Assembly: GCA_022695795.1 (NCBI GenBank)
Contig: MU404189.1
Coordinates: 1-64,000 of the forward strand
Length of the DNA: 64,000 nucleotides
Direction: 5' to 3'
DNA from: Biscogniauxia marginata
Taxonomy: Eukaryota > Ascomycota > Sordariomycetes > Xylariales > Xylariaceae
Shown here: positions 35,627-48,631 of the stretch, piece by piece
Layout of the letters: every line of letters starts with the position of its first letter
Numbering within the stretch: position 1 is the stretch's first letter
Position numbers and translations under genes: made by a program
The notes under the pieces: generated by a model
What the model was told of the DNA's origin: nothing
Database searches by the model: none
Seen by the model: the letters and a program-made list of their open reading frames with translations, nothing else

Positions 35627-38600
35627 GGTTGGTCAAAAGAGTTGGGAGAAGGTGGACGCGAGGCTGGGGAGTAGTCTTAGGACAAAGAAGCCGAGACAAG
35701 ACGGAGAAGGCAGTGCGCCACACGTAAGAGAAGACAGAGTGAGAAAAAGAGGGAGGAATTGAGGCGGCCGGGCGGATGGCTTTGATCCCAATGCAATAAA
35801 TCCTACTCCTCCCAGCAAACCCAGCTCAATCAGCCAAGGTCGACTATATAACCACGACGTGTTGGATTTCGTCTGGTGTAACGACAACTATTCGTAATTC
35901 CATGTACTGGTTGGTGTTGAGCCCGGCCAAGAAAAGAGACGTTATTAATCATAAGCCGTGGCGGCTTGTGATGACGAGTGTAGGAATTCCAAACCCGATA
36001 TCGATCTTCGTTGGCGGGTATGTAATCCAAGGTCGGAAACGCAGTGTCCAACGTGGTGCAATCAAACAATCACAAGCCGGCCGGTCGACGGTAATTGTAC
36101 ACTCTTCCCACGTGCTAGCATTGCACACAATGGGTATCCCATAAAACAATGGAGTAGAAGGGAAAAGGTCATGTACTACAAGAACCTCAAACCTCGGTAA
36201 GACAGATAATGGTGATACAGGGGACGGAGAATCCGCCGAGGGGGAAAGAAAGAAAGGATCTGTCTCAGTAACGACGGTATTATGTCAAGGTCGAGCCGAG
36301 TTTCAGGATGTCATCACAGCAATCCTGCAGGTGCAATTGTTCTAACCCAGACACTTGAACAGAGAGACCTAAGCAAGGGCAAGGGAAGGCAGGAAAAGAA
36401 GAGAAGGGGAAAAAAGAGGTAGAAAGCCAATTTTGCTGGATGGTTGGACGGATGGATTGGCAAGACGGATGAAACGTCAAAGGTGAACTGGAAGTTGAGC
36501 CTGGGCCGCACAGAGATCCAGGGGCTTGCAGCCAATTGAGAAAGGGGGTGGAGACGAATTGGACATTTGACGACGGCCAGCACACAACGGATCCCGCCAG
36601 CCTGGAGCAGGGAATCTTCAGTGAGTGTACCTAGGTACACAGCTCCTTACCTACCTAACCCAAGGTAGCTAGAGGCTATGTCTAGTCGGCTACCTACCTA
36701 GGTACTCGCTGGGTAGGTAGGTAGGTGGTGTAAGTAAGATGTACCTACTGTACCTGGCATTAAGTACCAGGAACAGGGGGTTACCGTTTGCGGTTATTCC
36801 GATATCAGGAATTTCCCGCCTTTCATTAACACGCGCCCACATTAAGCTGGAATAGGTGAATACTCGGTATAGATTCCAGTCGGTACTAGGTATAGTGTAT
36901 ACATGTAGTGTAGAAGAAGATACGTTATATTTATTTATTGTTTATTTTGTTTACGTTGTATCCCCAGACCTGTGACTCGGTTTAATAGGGACCTTACACC
37001 ACAGCAGGTGCATAGACGCATAGATCATTGGTTACCTCTCAATTTGCGATATCGTGCGCTAGCATTGCTATTTGGTCCATCTTCGAAAAAGATTGTCGCC
37101 TACTCCGCTACTCAGCTGCAGCTACTACCTTATAAACCGCACGGGCTAAGCAGAGACTACATGTTCCGTAAAGGCTTGGACCACTGAACCGCAAGCAAGA
37201 ATCGAAATTGGAAGTGATCGACAGGGCAGCAAATCTCCAATTGTGACTAATGAAAAGTAATTGGTCTTCCTCACGCGGGGTTTTTCCTGGTTACTGACCT
37301 ATAACATGATAGTGTATGTATTGTACCTTTCTCAATGCTCGGGAAAGCAGGGTGCATCCAAATACAATTCCCGCTACTCAACAGTATATGCTTGGGGTAC
37401 TCATGTACCAGGACATGAAAAGTTGGCATTGATTGGTTTAGGACTGTTGGCTGACCGCTGACGGGTCCTCCCAGCAACAACTCAGGCGGCTCTAAATTTT
37501 TTCTCTTTTTTTTTTTTTTTTTTCTTCTCGCCATTCATTCGCGCGCGCTACCCAACACTAAGTCCACCACCCAATAAGTTATGACAATTGACAACATTAG
37601 GGCTGTGTAGATATCCTGCCTGGTCGACAGGGAGGATTTGACGGTGTTTAACTGGCTGGGAGGTCTGGTGTATCTGAGACATGCCGTCTCTCGTTAGCCT
37701 CATCCCGCCATTCTCATGACTCGCATCCGGGATATCCAACTCTGCACCAACTCCGGACTCGACCAGTTCCAGGTCAAGATGGGAAGGATCAATTTCGATA
37801 CTATATACTAACCTAGACCTTATATTCTTACACACAGGCTGTACACATGATTACTTGTCTATCTGCATATCTATCTGCGAGGTACCTCCTCCTGGTGGTC
37901 ACTTGCTAAAATAAAATAAGAGATAATGGAAGCAAGGGGGGTCGGATCGAATTCTAGAATGGGCACCGAAAACCCTTCTAGCCATTCTCGATGCCCCTTC
38001 AACCCCTGATTTCAACTTCGGAGGGTCGAACGATCGCGGGACCAATGAGGCTAAAGGAATCACATCAATTCCAATCAGATGCAGTGCGACCCTTCGCTTC
38101 CATGTTGTAGTCACCTCGCTCTCGGCATAAAATGACCATGACCAATTTCTCCAAGCGTCATCGCGCTATTGTTCTGACGAGAGCCTCCCCCTGGCCCGAC
38201 TGCTTACTTATCTCCTCGAAAACAGGGGGATGGGGGGGGGGGATTCTATCAAAGTCCCGAGTTCTTGAACTAGGAAAAGACGAATTGACATTACGAAGTT
38301 GCCTAAATTTGTAGACTTTTTATCGATGTATCTGATTGTTAATAAGGGAACTTTCTCCGGATTCCAGAGACAAGGTCTTCCAATTCAATCCAGGCCTTCG
38401 GGGATCTGGGATCTGTGGTGAGAAGACCCACGTCGTCAGATGTAAAGGAGATGAGATTGCAAACCAATCTTGCCAGATTTCAAATCGTGCGCCACAAGAA
38501 AAACTTGCCAGAAAAAGAAGAAACGGAGTCTTCAAAAGAGCATATCAGTTTATGATCATACGAACAAGTTAAAAGGCCGCAGCTTACTACGTACAGCAGT

Positions 38601-39893
38601 TCGAAACGAAAGGCGCTCCTACGTCGCACGATTGAATATTCTTCATCCGGGAGGGCGCTGCGAGAAGACACCTCCTTGGTTTCCCAATCGTTTTGTGTGC
38701 CGCGTGCATGTATGTAAGTATGCATGAGCGTTCGTACCTACATACATATGTATCTAACCTTAATCCTCCTAGCAGGGTCTTTTTTTCCTTGCCTGTTGCC
38801 TTTTTCTATTCAGATATGCCCGCGATCCCTTCAATTTCTAATTATATATTTCCCCTGACTAACCAACATACATACCTATCTCGGTAGCTATACTATAACT
38901 ACTATACATGCTGAGGCTCCATATATGGAGATCCCATAAGATCTACAGACAAGAATCGAGCATTTGCTTGTCTATGCATGGACGGAGTACCTAGCATATA
39001 TATAAAAGCAAGGAATTCGACGAACAATTACAGGATTGGATTATATACATGCTGTCGGTATAGATCCCTCTATCCCCCTTCTTCCTGCCGGCGATGCCTA
39101 GCCTGGCTTAGCTTCAGCGACATGGAGGACCCAGGCCACGTAAGTAACTGCCCAGCTGTAATCTCGTCCTTGGTCCGCAGGTTGGCCCCCTCCCCTCGTA
39201 AGGCCATCTCGCCCTGTGTGTAATGCTACCTAAGTTAATTTCAGGTGCCGAGACCACTCCGTCGGTGCCAAATCTGTCTTTGGACCTCATCCAGCCCTGT
39301 GTGAATGGTATAAATACCGTGCATGCGTATTGTAGGTAGGTTATACCGTAAGGCGGTAGCGTTGTTAAGTCCCCTCGACAAGACACGCTAAATAGAAACG
39401 ATGATAATGCGCTTCGTATATGGATGTTGTCTAATAACCGAGTCTTCCGGATTGCCAAAAAATAACTACATGGCAGCTAGGCAGATAGGGCAGCAAGGTT
39501 GACACAGGCCACTGCTTGATCAACAAGGATTTGCCTCGTCGCTTCAGAGCCGCAATGTCTACCAAATTTACATTAGGCATTTTCCAAGGCTACGTAAGAA
39601 TCTACCTAGGGATCGTTCTTCGAGGTACTAATCGTATAACTACCTGTTAGAAACCACTACGATGACCGTAATTAAAGTGTATGGGTGTTAGGTAAGGACC
39701 AGTGTATCCAGTTAGAATAAATACATAACACGTCAGTGCTCGTAACTTTTCCCCAGTGTTCTCGAAATGGCTGTAGTAACAATTTTCTCGGCCATGTAGA
39801 GCCTAGGGCTGACCACCAATACTGTTTAACCTATCTGCATGGAACGTTGTTCCTGGTATCATTTAAGGGGAATGTCTCGTAAGTCGCAGGATA
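35627..39893. other. 4.3-kb gene-free region with TACCTAGGTA motifs
   Basis: Long upstream region of SPA2 and 3' region of SSU72. No protein-like frame. It contains a perfect 16-bp palindrome GTGTACCTAGGTACAC at 36625-36640, another TACCTAGGTA at 36695-36704 beside GGTAGGTAGGTA, a T-run near 37506-37523 and a G-run near 38233-38242. Confidence 0.5.
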
Positions 39894-40722
39894 TCAAAAC
39901 CAAGCAAGGGTCCATGTAGCCGGTAGATTCGGCCACCTCTCTTGCCATTCTCCAATGATCTCCGGGACGCGCTCGTCGAACGAGGCTCTACTTGCAGCAC
40001 TCCCCATATCAAAAGCTGTAGCTCCAATGGCTTCCCGCTCCTCCTTCGCGGCTTTATTTAGTGAGTCAGCGAGGTCAAGGATACCTCGTCCACCAATAGA
40101 GGCCTCTTCGTGGTTATCTTTGATGTCGACGTTGATCACATGGACGGGCCGATTTAGGGGTGAACCCCGATTCAGCAGGTCGTCAATGACAGCATCCCAA
40201 CATCGCTCCTCGCAAGTGAAAACCACGTCCACCACACCGCCTTCTGACCCTTCGCTACCCCGGTCTGAAGAATGGTCGACTCGGGGTATGCCCACCTGCC
40301 AGTCTTGCCATCGTTCTGGCCCCCATTTCACCTGTCTATTCCTTCCCAGCATGTTCAGCAGGCCGTTGGCCGTGTATAATCTGCGATCCTTTTCATCGAG
40401 CTCCTTATACATTGTATCGTAAGATACCTTGTTGAATGGGTAGACATTGGGTTGGGTTATGGTAGGACCGGGCAGACGGACGAGGGAACCGGTACCAAAC
40501 GAGATGACAGGGTAGTGCGCTTGTGAAAGTCGAAGGTGAGCTTCCATAGACCTATAATTATTAGTGAAATTCGAGTCACGAGAAGGGATAGATTAGTTTA
40601 ATGTACCTGTTTTGGTTGCTAGCACAGACCGTACAAAACTTCAGCTTGAAGCCCCCTGGATCTTCCCGTTCGCCATTGGTTGCTGGGGCAGGTGTCGAAG
40701 AAGTTCCATTCATCGCTGCCAT
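39894..40722 (-). CDS. SSU72: RNA polymerase II CTD phosphatase Ssu72
   Basis: Ssu72 dephosphorylates Ser5/Ser7 of the RNA polymerase II C-terminal domain and works with the cleavage/polyadenylation factor in the nucleus. Exons 40722-40607 and 40551-39894 give 257 residues. The catalytic loop CASNQNR (C33 to R39), the C(X)5R signature of low-molecular-weight-type phosphatases, is rebuilt exactly across the 55-bp intron (AACAG, then GTCTATGGAAG), giving [16 protein letters not shown]. Other family blocks are [42 protein letters not shown] with its catalytic acidic residues, and [15 protein letters not shown] short Thr/Pro/Ala-rich leader precedes the fold, as in other filamentous fungi. The ATG at 40722 is followed by a second in-frame ATG three codons later. 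Confidence 0.96.
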
Positions 40723-43700
40723 ATTGACAAATCTTGACGATCTCTCGACTTCCCACGTGAGTGTTGATGGTGCTCGCGATATGATGACACGCTTCGCATC
40801 GCCAGGCCGAATCGACTTCAAAGATAGCGAGCAGCTTGCTGTCTCGAGTTAATATGAATGGCTCGACATAAAATTGGCAGGAGCGCATGTGGTAGATATT
40901 TTCAAGGGTTCAGAAATTTTGCGTATATGGTAATTTGAGGTTGTCAACATGGAGAATCAGACAGCTCCAATAATAAAGTTTCATCATAAGAGGGTTTGAT
41001 GCACCGGGAGGAATGCAGTGGGCAAAGGGACAGAGGGTGAATTACATGCCTTCAATGACTCGAGATGGAACAAGTGCCAATCATGAAACTCAAAAGAGAT
41101 ATGCCACGAAACCACGGCTGTAAATTGACACCAAGCAGTGTCATGAAGGGAGGCTGTGGTTGTGCCAGCCGACGGCCATGGCAATTGAGCACAGCTAAGG
41201 TGATGGTGGACCCTGATGGCCCGGTGTTTGGTATGTGAAGTGACGATCAAAGAATATTTTTGGTGGTTGATTTTCTGTGGTTGAACAACGGACGCAAGAA
41301 AATGTGAAACAAGCAGGGCGTAGTAGCTTTTGTCCAATGAAACCTTGGAGATAAGAGCACTGGACCCACATGGCCACCATTTGATAAGAAAACAGCCACA
41401 GGCGCTTGCGGGCCAGAAATAGCACAGGGCATCATGAACCACCCCTCCTTTCATTCTGTCTGTTACAGCGGTCTAGGTTAGCCGTGTGCATCTTCGATTG
41501 GTCCAACATCTGCAGTCTATATAATCTATCAAACACCAACATCATCGCCGGACGCCTTCCCGGTTAGACAAATAAGGTATCTTCTCGTCTTATATGAAGC
41601 ACTTAATTACAAATACTCTGAGCTTTCTTCCCCTCCCCCCCCCCCCTTTTTTTCTTCTTTTGTTGGCGGGGCCAGCATTATTCATGTAATAAACAACTCT
41701 TCGGACTATTATCCTGTGTAGGTATGAATTGTTTAAACGTGGCAATATATCGTGCCTTTCGACCATCTGATGTGGTAACACGATGCCTATCCAAACGTGC
41801 ACGGCTTCTGATTGTTTGCAAAACCGGAAGATCAGCAAGAAATATCCTTGACGATCTGTTCGCCTGGCAGATCCGGGCTACTTGGTTTCCCCCCATCCAC
41901 TTGCATGCATTGTGTAGCTTCGACGAAACAAGGACGCTTCTACGAGCTTCAGAATCCGCCTAGCCACCAGACCGCTCTTTGTGCTCTGTATTTCGTGTAT
42001 GTTGTGTACCGGGCCAGCGGCAACAGCATACACTAGAATGCCTACTCACTCTCTGGTGCACGCGGTCAACGACCGATGGCGGACTGAGGCAGCCGTGGAG
42101 GGTCACGTGGGCTGTATGTACGTGTTGTTTCACCATTGCTTAGGTGCATCTTTACTCTGACCTGCATCGTCGACCTCGAATTTCCTGCTCGTCTCTGGAA
42201 GAGTTCAAGCCAACTTTGCTGCATGGTGTCAGCACTAGAAGCACTATGCATCCTCGGGGCTCCATAAAAGAGGTAGGTACTATAAATCGTGGAGCAAGGC
42301 CGCGGACCGGGACTCTTCAATATACAGTACAGTTTATGCTGTCGTGTTATGTATGCTCTCTAACCTTGGGTAGGCTTTTGACAAAGATCTACCTCGTGCT
42401 CGGAATTCTAGTGTACCTAGTTACTCGCATTACTTAGGTATATTAAGGATTTGGGGCCTTGTAGCAACTTGCAATATCCAGCTTGTACAATTTTACGGTT
42501 CTCCCGTCTTGGGTTTTTTACCTAGTGTAGATGGATTCATCGATTGCCCGATTGAAACATTCGGTTTATAAGTTGACATTGTTCTTTGATACCTAGGTAT
42601 TAAGTACCTAAGGTATACATATTACATGTAGACCTACCTAAAACTGAATGAACAATGAGTGGTCAAGCAGGTAGCCCGGGCTAGGTGAGGTCCTACAGGT
42701 TACACGTACCTAGGTAACTTACAGACCTAAGGTATGCATATATGCATAATATCTATAAATAAATAAAGGAAAGGGAAAAAGAATTAAACAGGCCAGTTGA
42801 ATACAAACAGCCACCATGCCTTGACAAGAACAAGAACAAGAACAAGAACGTCAATAACCACATATAACAGCGACGACTAGACTTCGGTCAATTCGTCTTA
42901 TTCCATCCCTTCGTCGGAAGTCTAGAAGAATTCTGACAGTGGATCCTGACTCGTTGGCGACTGCACGAGCAGCACCAAAAGCAACTAAGACTCAGTCGGG
43001 CCAGTCACATTTCTGCACGACGCGCTTATTCACAGCCAACCCGATCTTTTTCTGACGAACCATTTCCCGCCCATTTCGATCCCACTCGGAGCCGCCCTGA
43101 CGAGACAAGAGACACAGTTAATTGCATTTACGGTGCTGGTGCTGGTGCTGGTGCTGGTACTGGTACTAGTAGGTACTGGTGCCGGTGCCTCCTGCAGGTT
43201 GGGCCCTCCCCCCATCGAGACGCCCTCCCGAGTCGACACAAGTCGAAAAAGCTCGGTCTAAAGCCGCCTATCACTTCCAAAAATCCCTAACCTTAGGTAC
43301 CTTAAACCCTTGGGCCCGACCTATCACGAATCGCCCTGTCCCTTCACAAACTCCACTCTCGAACTTCTCTGTCTCTTGCTCTCTGCCTTCTCTCTTCTCC
43401 GCAATCCCCAAGCCTACAATTGTTTGTTTCTTTTGCCCTTTGTGTATCCCGCGAGGCCCGAATCGAACCCTGCGAGACAAAGTCTCCGATCCGCTTCTGT
43501 TCCCGACGCTCTTTTTTATTTGCGACCCTTCTCACTCCTTGCCCAGTCAGTTGCGATATTGCGCCGGATCGTGACAGTGACAGAACTACGTCTAATACAC
43601 ACAAACACATATACTACCTACACGTACTTGTATGCGGCTGTAGGAGCGACAACCCGCCCGCCCGCGAACACAAGCCGGCCTCACTTGAAATCCAATTCGA

Positions 43701-43994
43701 TGCTGACAACCTCGGCGAGGCGACTCTCTAGAGACTAACCCTCGTCTGCCCACCGTTACGCTCTCTCTATATATATACGTACCCATACCCATACCTACGT
43801 CAGCTCGTAGGCAACCCGTCACTGCGCCTCTGGAGCCCCGCCGTAGACATCGCGGAACAGCTTGCAGGTCGAGTTTGTTAGGCCGCAACCACAGCTTACA
43901 TACAGTACGACGTCTACACGTTCGCATTGGGCTTGGAAAAGACTCTGGGTACGCACGTCAACGCTTCGGCCGTCCTCCCTCTGTAGCCGCAATC
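40723..43994. other. 3.3-kb gene-free region with simple repeats
   Basis: No protein-like frame. TACCTAGGTA occurs at 42590-42599 and 42707-42716. A CAAGAA hexamer array lies at about 42824-42849 and a GGTGCT-type hexamer array at about 43132-43169. From about 43300 the sequence is pyrimidine-rich, which fits the promoter and long 5' leader of the SH3 gene beginning at 43995. Confidence 0.5.
43132..43169 (+). repeat. Hexanucleotide tandem repeat (GGTGCT/GGTACT)
   Basis: About six consecutive GGTGCT or GGTACT units, continuing in degenerate form to about 43188. It is non-coding and lies upstream of the SH3-adaptor gene. Confidence 0.7.
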
Positions 43995-45620
43995 ATGTTC
44001 CCTAGCTCACCTCCAGCGACTTCGCCTCCGCCAGCAGCCCCGACAACAACTCACGCGCTATCGCAGTCACCGTCGGCGAATCCAAACCATCCTCCTCTTC
44101 CTCCGTTGATAACATCACCGCCTAGTCGTCGATCGACACTACCACGACCGATGTCGTACGCTTCCAAGAACAGGTTGTCCCAGTATTCGACGGGGTCGAT
44201 CCCGTCGCGGTCACGCCCGGCCTCCTTCCTCTTCCCCATCTTCCACTCCAGCCTCTCGTATACCATCGTTCGGGACTTCGCCTATCCTCCGGTAAACCCC
44301 ATGCACTATGGCCCTCCGCCCGAGCCCTCGCGACCACCTTCGGGTATGACCACCCCTGCGAGCGAGACCCGCCGACTATCTGACCCGCCGGCATCGTGGG
44401 AGGCAAAGCTGCCTTGGGATTGGACATCTGACGGCGGATTCGGGAAGGGCAGCGACCTAGCTCCCATCCACTTCGGTGATGGGCCGCCGTGGAGCGAGGA
44501 CGAAGATCTTCAAAGTCCGGTTGTCAGTTCGAGGCATAGAAAGCACAAATCGACATCGGCGGCCATTGGCGGTAGCAAATCGCGTAGCTCGAGGGAAGCG
44601 GGTGGATCCTCGCTATTGCGTGCTGACCACTTTGATGCGGATAGGGGATACTATGTGGGAACAGGTGGTGATGGCAGCGAGAGGTATTACGTGAGTCAAG
44701 GTGGAGAGGCCAATGGTCCGGGCGGAGAGTTTGTTACATATCCACCTGACCAAGCACGGCACTCTCAAAATGTCTACCAATCAGCTGCCGATCAGACACG
44801 AAATTATGCGGGAAACGACACGGGATACAGGTCTGAGTCTGACACCTCGAGTGTTGCCTCATCGCCGGGTCTGCGTGCCTACGACGAGTCGAGATACTCG
44901 AGGGATTACCAATTCACCATCACCTCGCCAGATGAGGAGATGCATGGCAAGGCCGTAGCGTTGTTCGATTTTGAGAGGGAAAACGAGAACGAGTTGCCCC
45001 TGGTTGAAGGTCAAATTATTTGGGTATCATATAGGCATGGGCAGGGTTGGCTGGTGGCGGAAGACCCAAAGACACAAGAGAGCGGCCTGGTCCCTGAGGA
45101 ATATGTCCGCCTGCTTCGCGACATCGAGGGCGGCATGACAAGTCTGACCGGCCAAGTAGCTGATGGGGCGGGGACCCCCAACGAGGCCGGCACACCGACG
45201 CAGGCCGATCATACTGACCAAGCCGCGGTGCTACCACCTGTTACCCACGGTGCACCGTCTGGGCACGTATCAACGCCAAGCAACTCGGCAAATGGCTATC
45301 ACCAACCGGTGGTATCTACTTTCTCGACCTCCAGCAAGGACTTAGATCCATATCCACAACATTTGCTAGGCCAGCACGGACAACCTCCACCGCAAGTTGT
45401 CCACTATCACGGCCAACGAGGTGGAAGTCAAGCTAACACCCCGACAGTGCAGAACTCCTTTGAGTCTGGACTAGGTGGACGGGGAAGCCAGGACATGAAG
45501 CGTAGAGATTCATCGACGAGGAGATCTCAGACGCTCGAAGCCCTAACCGGCACGAAATTGAAATCCCCATTCGAGGGGTCCGACTCAGCGATAGATGATG
45601 GACAATCACCCGAGCGGTGA
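43995..45620 (+). CDS. SH3-domain adaptor, Nbp2/Skb5-like
   Basis: Single-SH3 adaptor resembling yeast Nbp2 and fission yeast Skb5, which bring the PTC1 phosphatase to MAPK cascades (HOG and cell-wall pathways). Intron-less, 541 residues from the ATG at 43995. The N-terminus is Pro/Ser/Thr-rich; a conserved patch FPIFHSSLSYTIVRDFAYP followed by HYGPPPEPSRPP lies at about residues 79-118. The SH3 domain is at about 317-372: AVALFDFERENENELPL, EGQIIWVSYRHGQGWLVAE, then GLVPEEYVRLL, containing the ALYDF-like strand, the RT loop acidic run, the WL pair and the NY-type end. The C-terminal 170 residues are disordered and Ser/Thr/Gln-rich. An alternative reading with a frameshift near 44215 was considered but the continuous frame fits the family better. 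Confidence 0.85.
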   Translation: MFPSSPPATSPPPAAPTTTHALSQSPSANPNHPPLPPLITSPPSRRSTLPRPMSYASKNRLSQYSTGSIPSRSRPASFLFPIFHSSLSYTIVRDFAYPPVNPMHYGPPPEPSRPPSGMTTPASETRRLSDPPASWEAKLPWDWTSDGGFGKGSDLAPIHFGDGPPWSEDEDLQSPVVSSRHRKHKSTSAAIGGSKSRSSREAGGSSLLRADHFDADRGYYVGTGGDGSERYYVSQGGEANGPGGEFVTYPPDQARHSQNVYQSAADQTRNYAGNDTGYRSESDTSSVASSPGLRAYDESRYSRDYQFTITSPDEEMHGKAVALFDFERENENELPLVEGQIIWVSYRHGQGWLVAEDPKTQESGLVPEEYVRLLRDIEGGMTSLTGQVADGAGTPNEAGTPTQADHTDQAAVLPPVTHGAPSGHVSTPSNSANGYHQPVVSTFSTSSKDLDPYPQHLLGQHGQPPPQVVHYHGQRGGSQANTPTVQNSFESGLGGRGSQDMKRRDSSTRRSQTLEALTGTKLKSPFEGSDSAIDDGQSPER

Positions 45621-46984
45621 TCATAAAGCAGTAACGGGATTGATTGAAAGTACCATATTTTAGCTGGGGCAATCTCACATTCTTGTATAGGATGACGCAC
45701 CATGCTATCCTGAGGATATATGTCCTCTACTTATAGCAAGCACCGCAGATCTCGCTGAGAGCCTTGCGACCTCGAAACATCTTCGTGAGGATGGAATGCA
45801 CCTTTCACCGGACGTGGACGTTGGCCCGCATCATGCACGAATTGGGGATAGGTATTTAGCCATTCTGTGTTGGCGGACGGTATTTAGTGTTGCTAGTTCT
45901 TCTGCGCAAGCCTGTCGACAGGCTTTACGGAGCTCGTGCAAAAAAACCAGGCTGAGCTTGAGAATGGGTGATAAATCACGTAGGAACGAGCATCGGTCTG
46001 TAAGTTCATCTAGTGTAAAGCGGTGGATTCGAATATGTAGGCTATATGCACGCGGTCATATAGACACACCTCGTCATCACACGAGAAGGAGGCAGGCAGA
46101 CAGACAGACCATGCATGGCATGGCCTGTACGAGAGAGAGAATTGACATAAAATATTTTTTATTACACTACCAGACTCGAGTTTTCCTCGAATGAATGTTT
46201 TGATACTCGTCGACGCTGGATGTTTAGCCAGGCTGTAGGGGTCGCCTTAGATACTACTAGGAGTGAACGCATGCTACTAGCTAGCTTTGTAGTCTCGGGA
46301 CAGCCCTGCGTAGTGATTGTTAAGTACTATTTGGAGATGTATTATTTACCGGTATTTCGATCGAGTTGTCCTCTTCTGCTTCTAGTGACATAGGCTAGTT
46401 TCTATAATGTAGATAGATAACCTATAAATGGCTCGACTACGCTAGCAAACTCTTCTGGGGTATACGAGAAAAACTATAAGCGGGTATATTAATTATTATT
46501 ATCTTGAGTTATGTGTTTTGGATTAAGCGTCTCGTTCCTATGCGCTGTGAAATATATAGAACGTACGAATAATACTGCGAAACGCGGGACTTGGGAAGAA
46601 ATAATTTGTATATGGTTCGGTTAATATAAGACAGGTTAAACTAATAGACGTAGAACGTCAGTCTAGAACAGCTTATCAAGGTTATTAATAGGTATTGTTA
46701 TGAACATTTGATTTATAGTGAATTAATGAAGTAGGGGTTTAACAAGAAATATAATTGACGAGGTTCTTATCCATCGAAAATATAGAGTTATGTTATGTCT
46801 TCCACTAGATTTATACAAATTTATATTACTATATGTAAAAAGATCCTGTAGTTTAATAGTAAACGCGGGTTTACACCTATAATAACCCTTTGATACACAA
46901 ATAGGTATTAATTACCTACTCAATTTATATACATAGGTAGGTACGTACGTACGTATATACCTCATCACTCACTCACGTACTCAC
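45621..46984. other. Gene-free intergenic DNA
   Basis: Spacer between convergent genes. AT-rich from about 46400 to 46900 but not as extreme as the RIP blocks. ACGT and ACTC microrepeats lie at about 46942-46990. Confidence 0.5.
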
Positions 46985-48631
46985 TCACTCAAGCCCGACC
47001 ACGTAATAATTATAATTGCAAAACCCATCAGTCGGGCCGTCAGCGACGTCGACCCTGCTCTCCGCCGCCGCCACGACGACGACCCCGCCCGCCGAGCTCA
47101 GGAGCTCGATCTTCTGCGGGCCCGTCACCACGCCCCCGGCCGAGCCGTAGCTCAGCCCCGCCCGCGCGGGCAGCGTCGCGATCTCGTGCCCGCCGCTCGA
47201 GACCCGGACTCGCATCCCGTCGCTGTCGCTGTCCGCCGGCAGCACGACGGCCCAGTTCACCGCGTCGACGGCGGCCCCGGCGCCGCGCGGCACGGCGCCG
47301 TCGCCCCCGCACGCCCGCGTCACGCCCCGGTACCACATGGCGCCCGCGAAGCGCGCGCCGCCGCGCGGCACCATGTCGGCGGCGCCGGCCTTGAAGGCGG
47401 CGACGAAGGAGGAGATGAGCGGCTGCCATCCGGAGTGCGGGTTCGTGTCTGAGTTGCCGTACTGGAGGATCTCGTCCGTTAGGCCCTCGGCCCAGCACGG
47501 GCCGATGTAGTGGCTCTCGCCGGCGTCGTTCTAATGGGGTTAGGTTTGTTAGTTAGTATGTACCGTGCTGTTATCATTATTGTTATGTATGATGTTATGT
47601 GAAATTTGCTGAGGAGATGGGTGGCAGGGGCGAAGAAGGGAGAAACCGGGAGGGGGGGTTGGGATGGTTAGGGGTTCGTTCTTACCCAGGTGATGACTTC
47701 GGTGAATTCGGGCCCCAGCGCGAGGATCTGGATCATGCGCTCCGGGAGGTTGGTCTCGCCCGCGCGGTACCACGAGTCGCCGCAGCAGTGCTTGTACTGG
47801 AGCGAGGATAGACCTAGAAGGGGATAAGAGAAGAGATTCCTTGTCAGGACTTATTTCCCGACGTGGCGTTGTGGATGTATATCTGGCTTAATAGAGGGAG
47901 GGGCCATACCCATCATGTAAGCCTTACCGGCCGCGTCGGCAGCGGCCTTGACGTCCTCGTCTCGCGCCGAGGACACATTGACGGGGGTGTCCGACGTGTC
48001 CGGCCAGGACGTCTCCCAGCTGAAGACGCCGTCGACGACGTCGCCCCAGTCCTGGAAGAAGGCCGCGGGCTGGCTGTAGTAGTTCTCGGCGGCCTCGACG
48101 TTGGGGATCAGGTAGACGCCGTTGGCGGTCTTGAAGCCGCGCCACGCGTCGGCGCCGATCGCGCCGCCGCTGTAGGAAGACACGACGGGGAGGTCGTCGG
48201 GCCCGTACCTGAGGTACGCGGCCTCGTCCTTGAACTGGTCGTACAGCGCCTGGTGCGCGCTGATGTCCCCGTTCCCGTAGAAGTCGAAGCTGAAAAACAG
48301 CTTGAACTCCTTGCCGCTCGCGTAGTCGAACAGCTGCCGGAGGGTGTTCTTGGCCCAGTCCGCGTCCGGGCTCCCGACGTTCAGGGCGAAGGCGTCGAAG
48401 CCTACCTCGATGGCCTGGTCGATGTCTTGCTGGGCGTGGTCGGTCCCCGGATCTACAGTGCCTACCTGTGCGAAAGTCAGTAAGCCCCTTGTGCTGTATA
48501 GCGTCAAGCAACATGGGGGTTGTACGCACCAAGTAATGAGCGAACACGAGCCTGCTTTCGACGAGATGTTGAGTTAACAGAGCGGAACTTGTAAACAGCA
48601 CTGCTAGTGCTGATTTTAGCGACACATACAT
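46985..48631 (-). CDS. GH71 alpha-1,3-glucanase (mutanase)
   Basis: Secreted glycoside hydrolase family 71 endo-alpha-1,3-glucanase, acting on fungal cell-wall alpha-1,3-glucan during wall remodelling, autolysis or mycoparasitism. Exons 48631-48530, 48465-47910, 47813-47686 and 47530-46985 give 443 residues. The N-terminus is a signal peptide (YVSLKSALAVLFTSSALL). Mature blocks are typical: RLVFAHYLVGTVDPG, FDAFALNVGSPDADW, KLFFSFDFYGNGD with the acidic catalytic region, FSWETSWPD, LQYKHCCGDSWYRAGETN and ITWNDAGESHYIGP, which is joined across a phase-0 intron. The last 150 residues form the usual C-terminal beta region. Exons 2 and 4 are very GC-rich with G/C in most third positions, unlike neighbouring genes. 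A TATATAAG element sits about 115 bp upstream. Confidence 0.92.

Noticed and set aside
36280..36640. Two overlapping frames of about 100 codons in the SPA2 upstream region
   Set aside because: Low-complexity Ser/Pro/Phe translations in both frames point to pyrimidine-rich leader DNA.
43310..43738. 142-codon frame upstream of the SH3 gene
   Set aside because: Pyrimidine-rich, Ser/Leu/Pro translation without motifs; better explained as promoter or 5' leader.
44215..44290. Possible frameshift in the SH3 adaptor, where another frame reads Ser/Pro-rich sequence
   Set aside because: The continuous frame gives the conserved-looking FPIFHSSLSYTIVRDFAYP patch and needs no correction.
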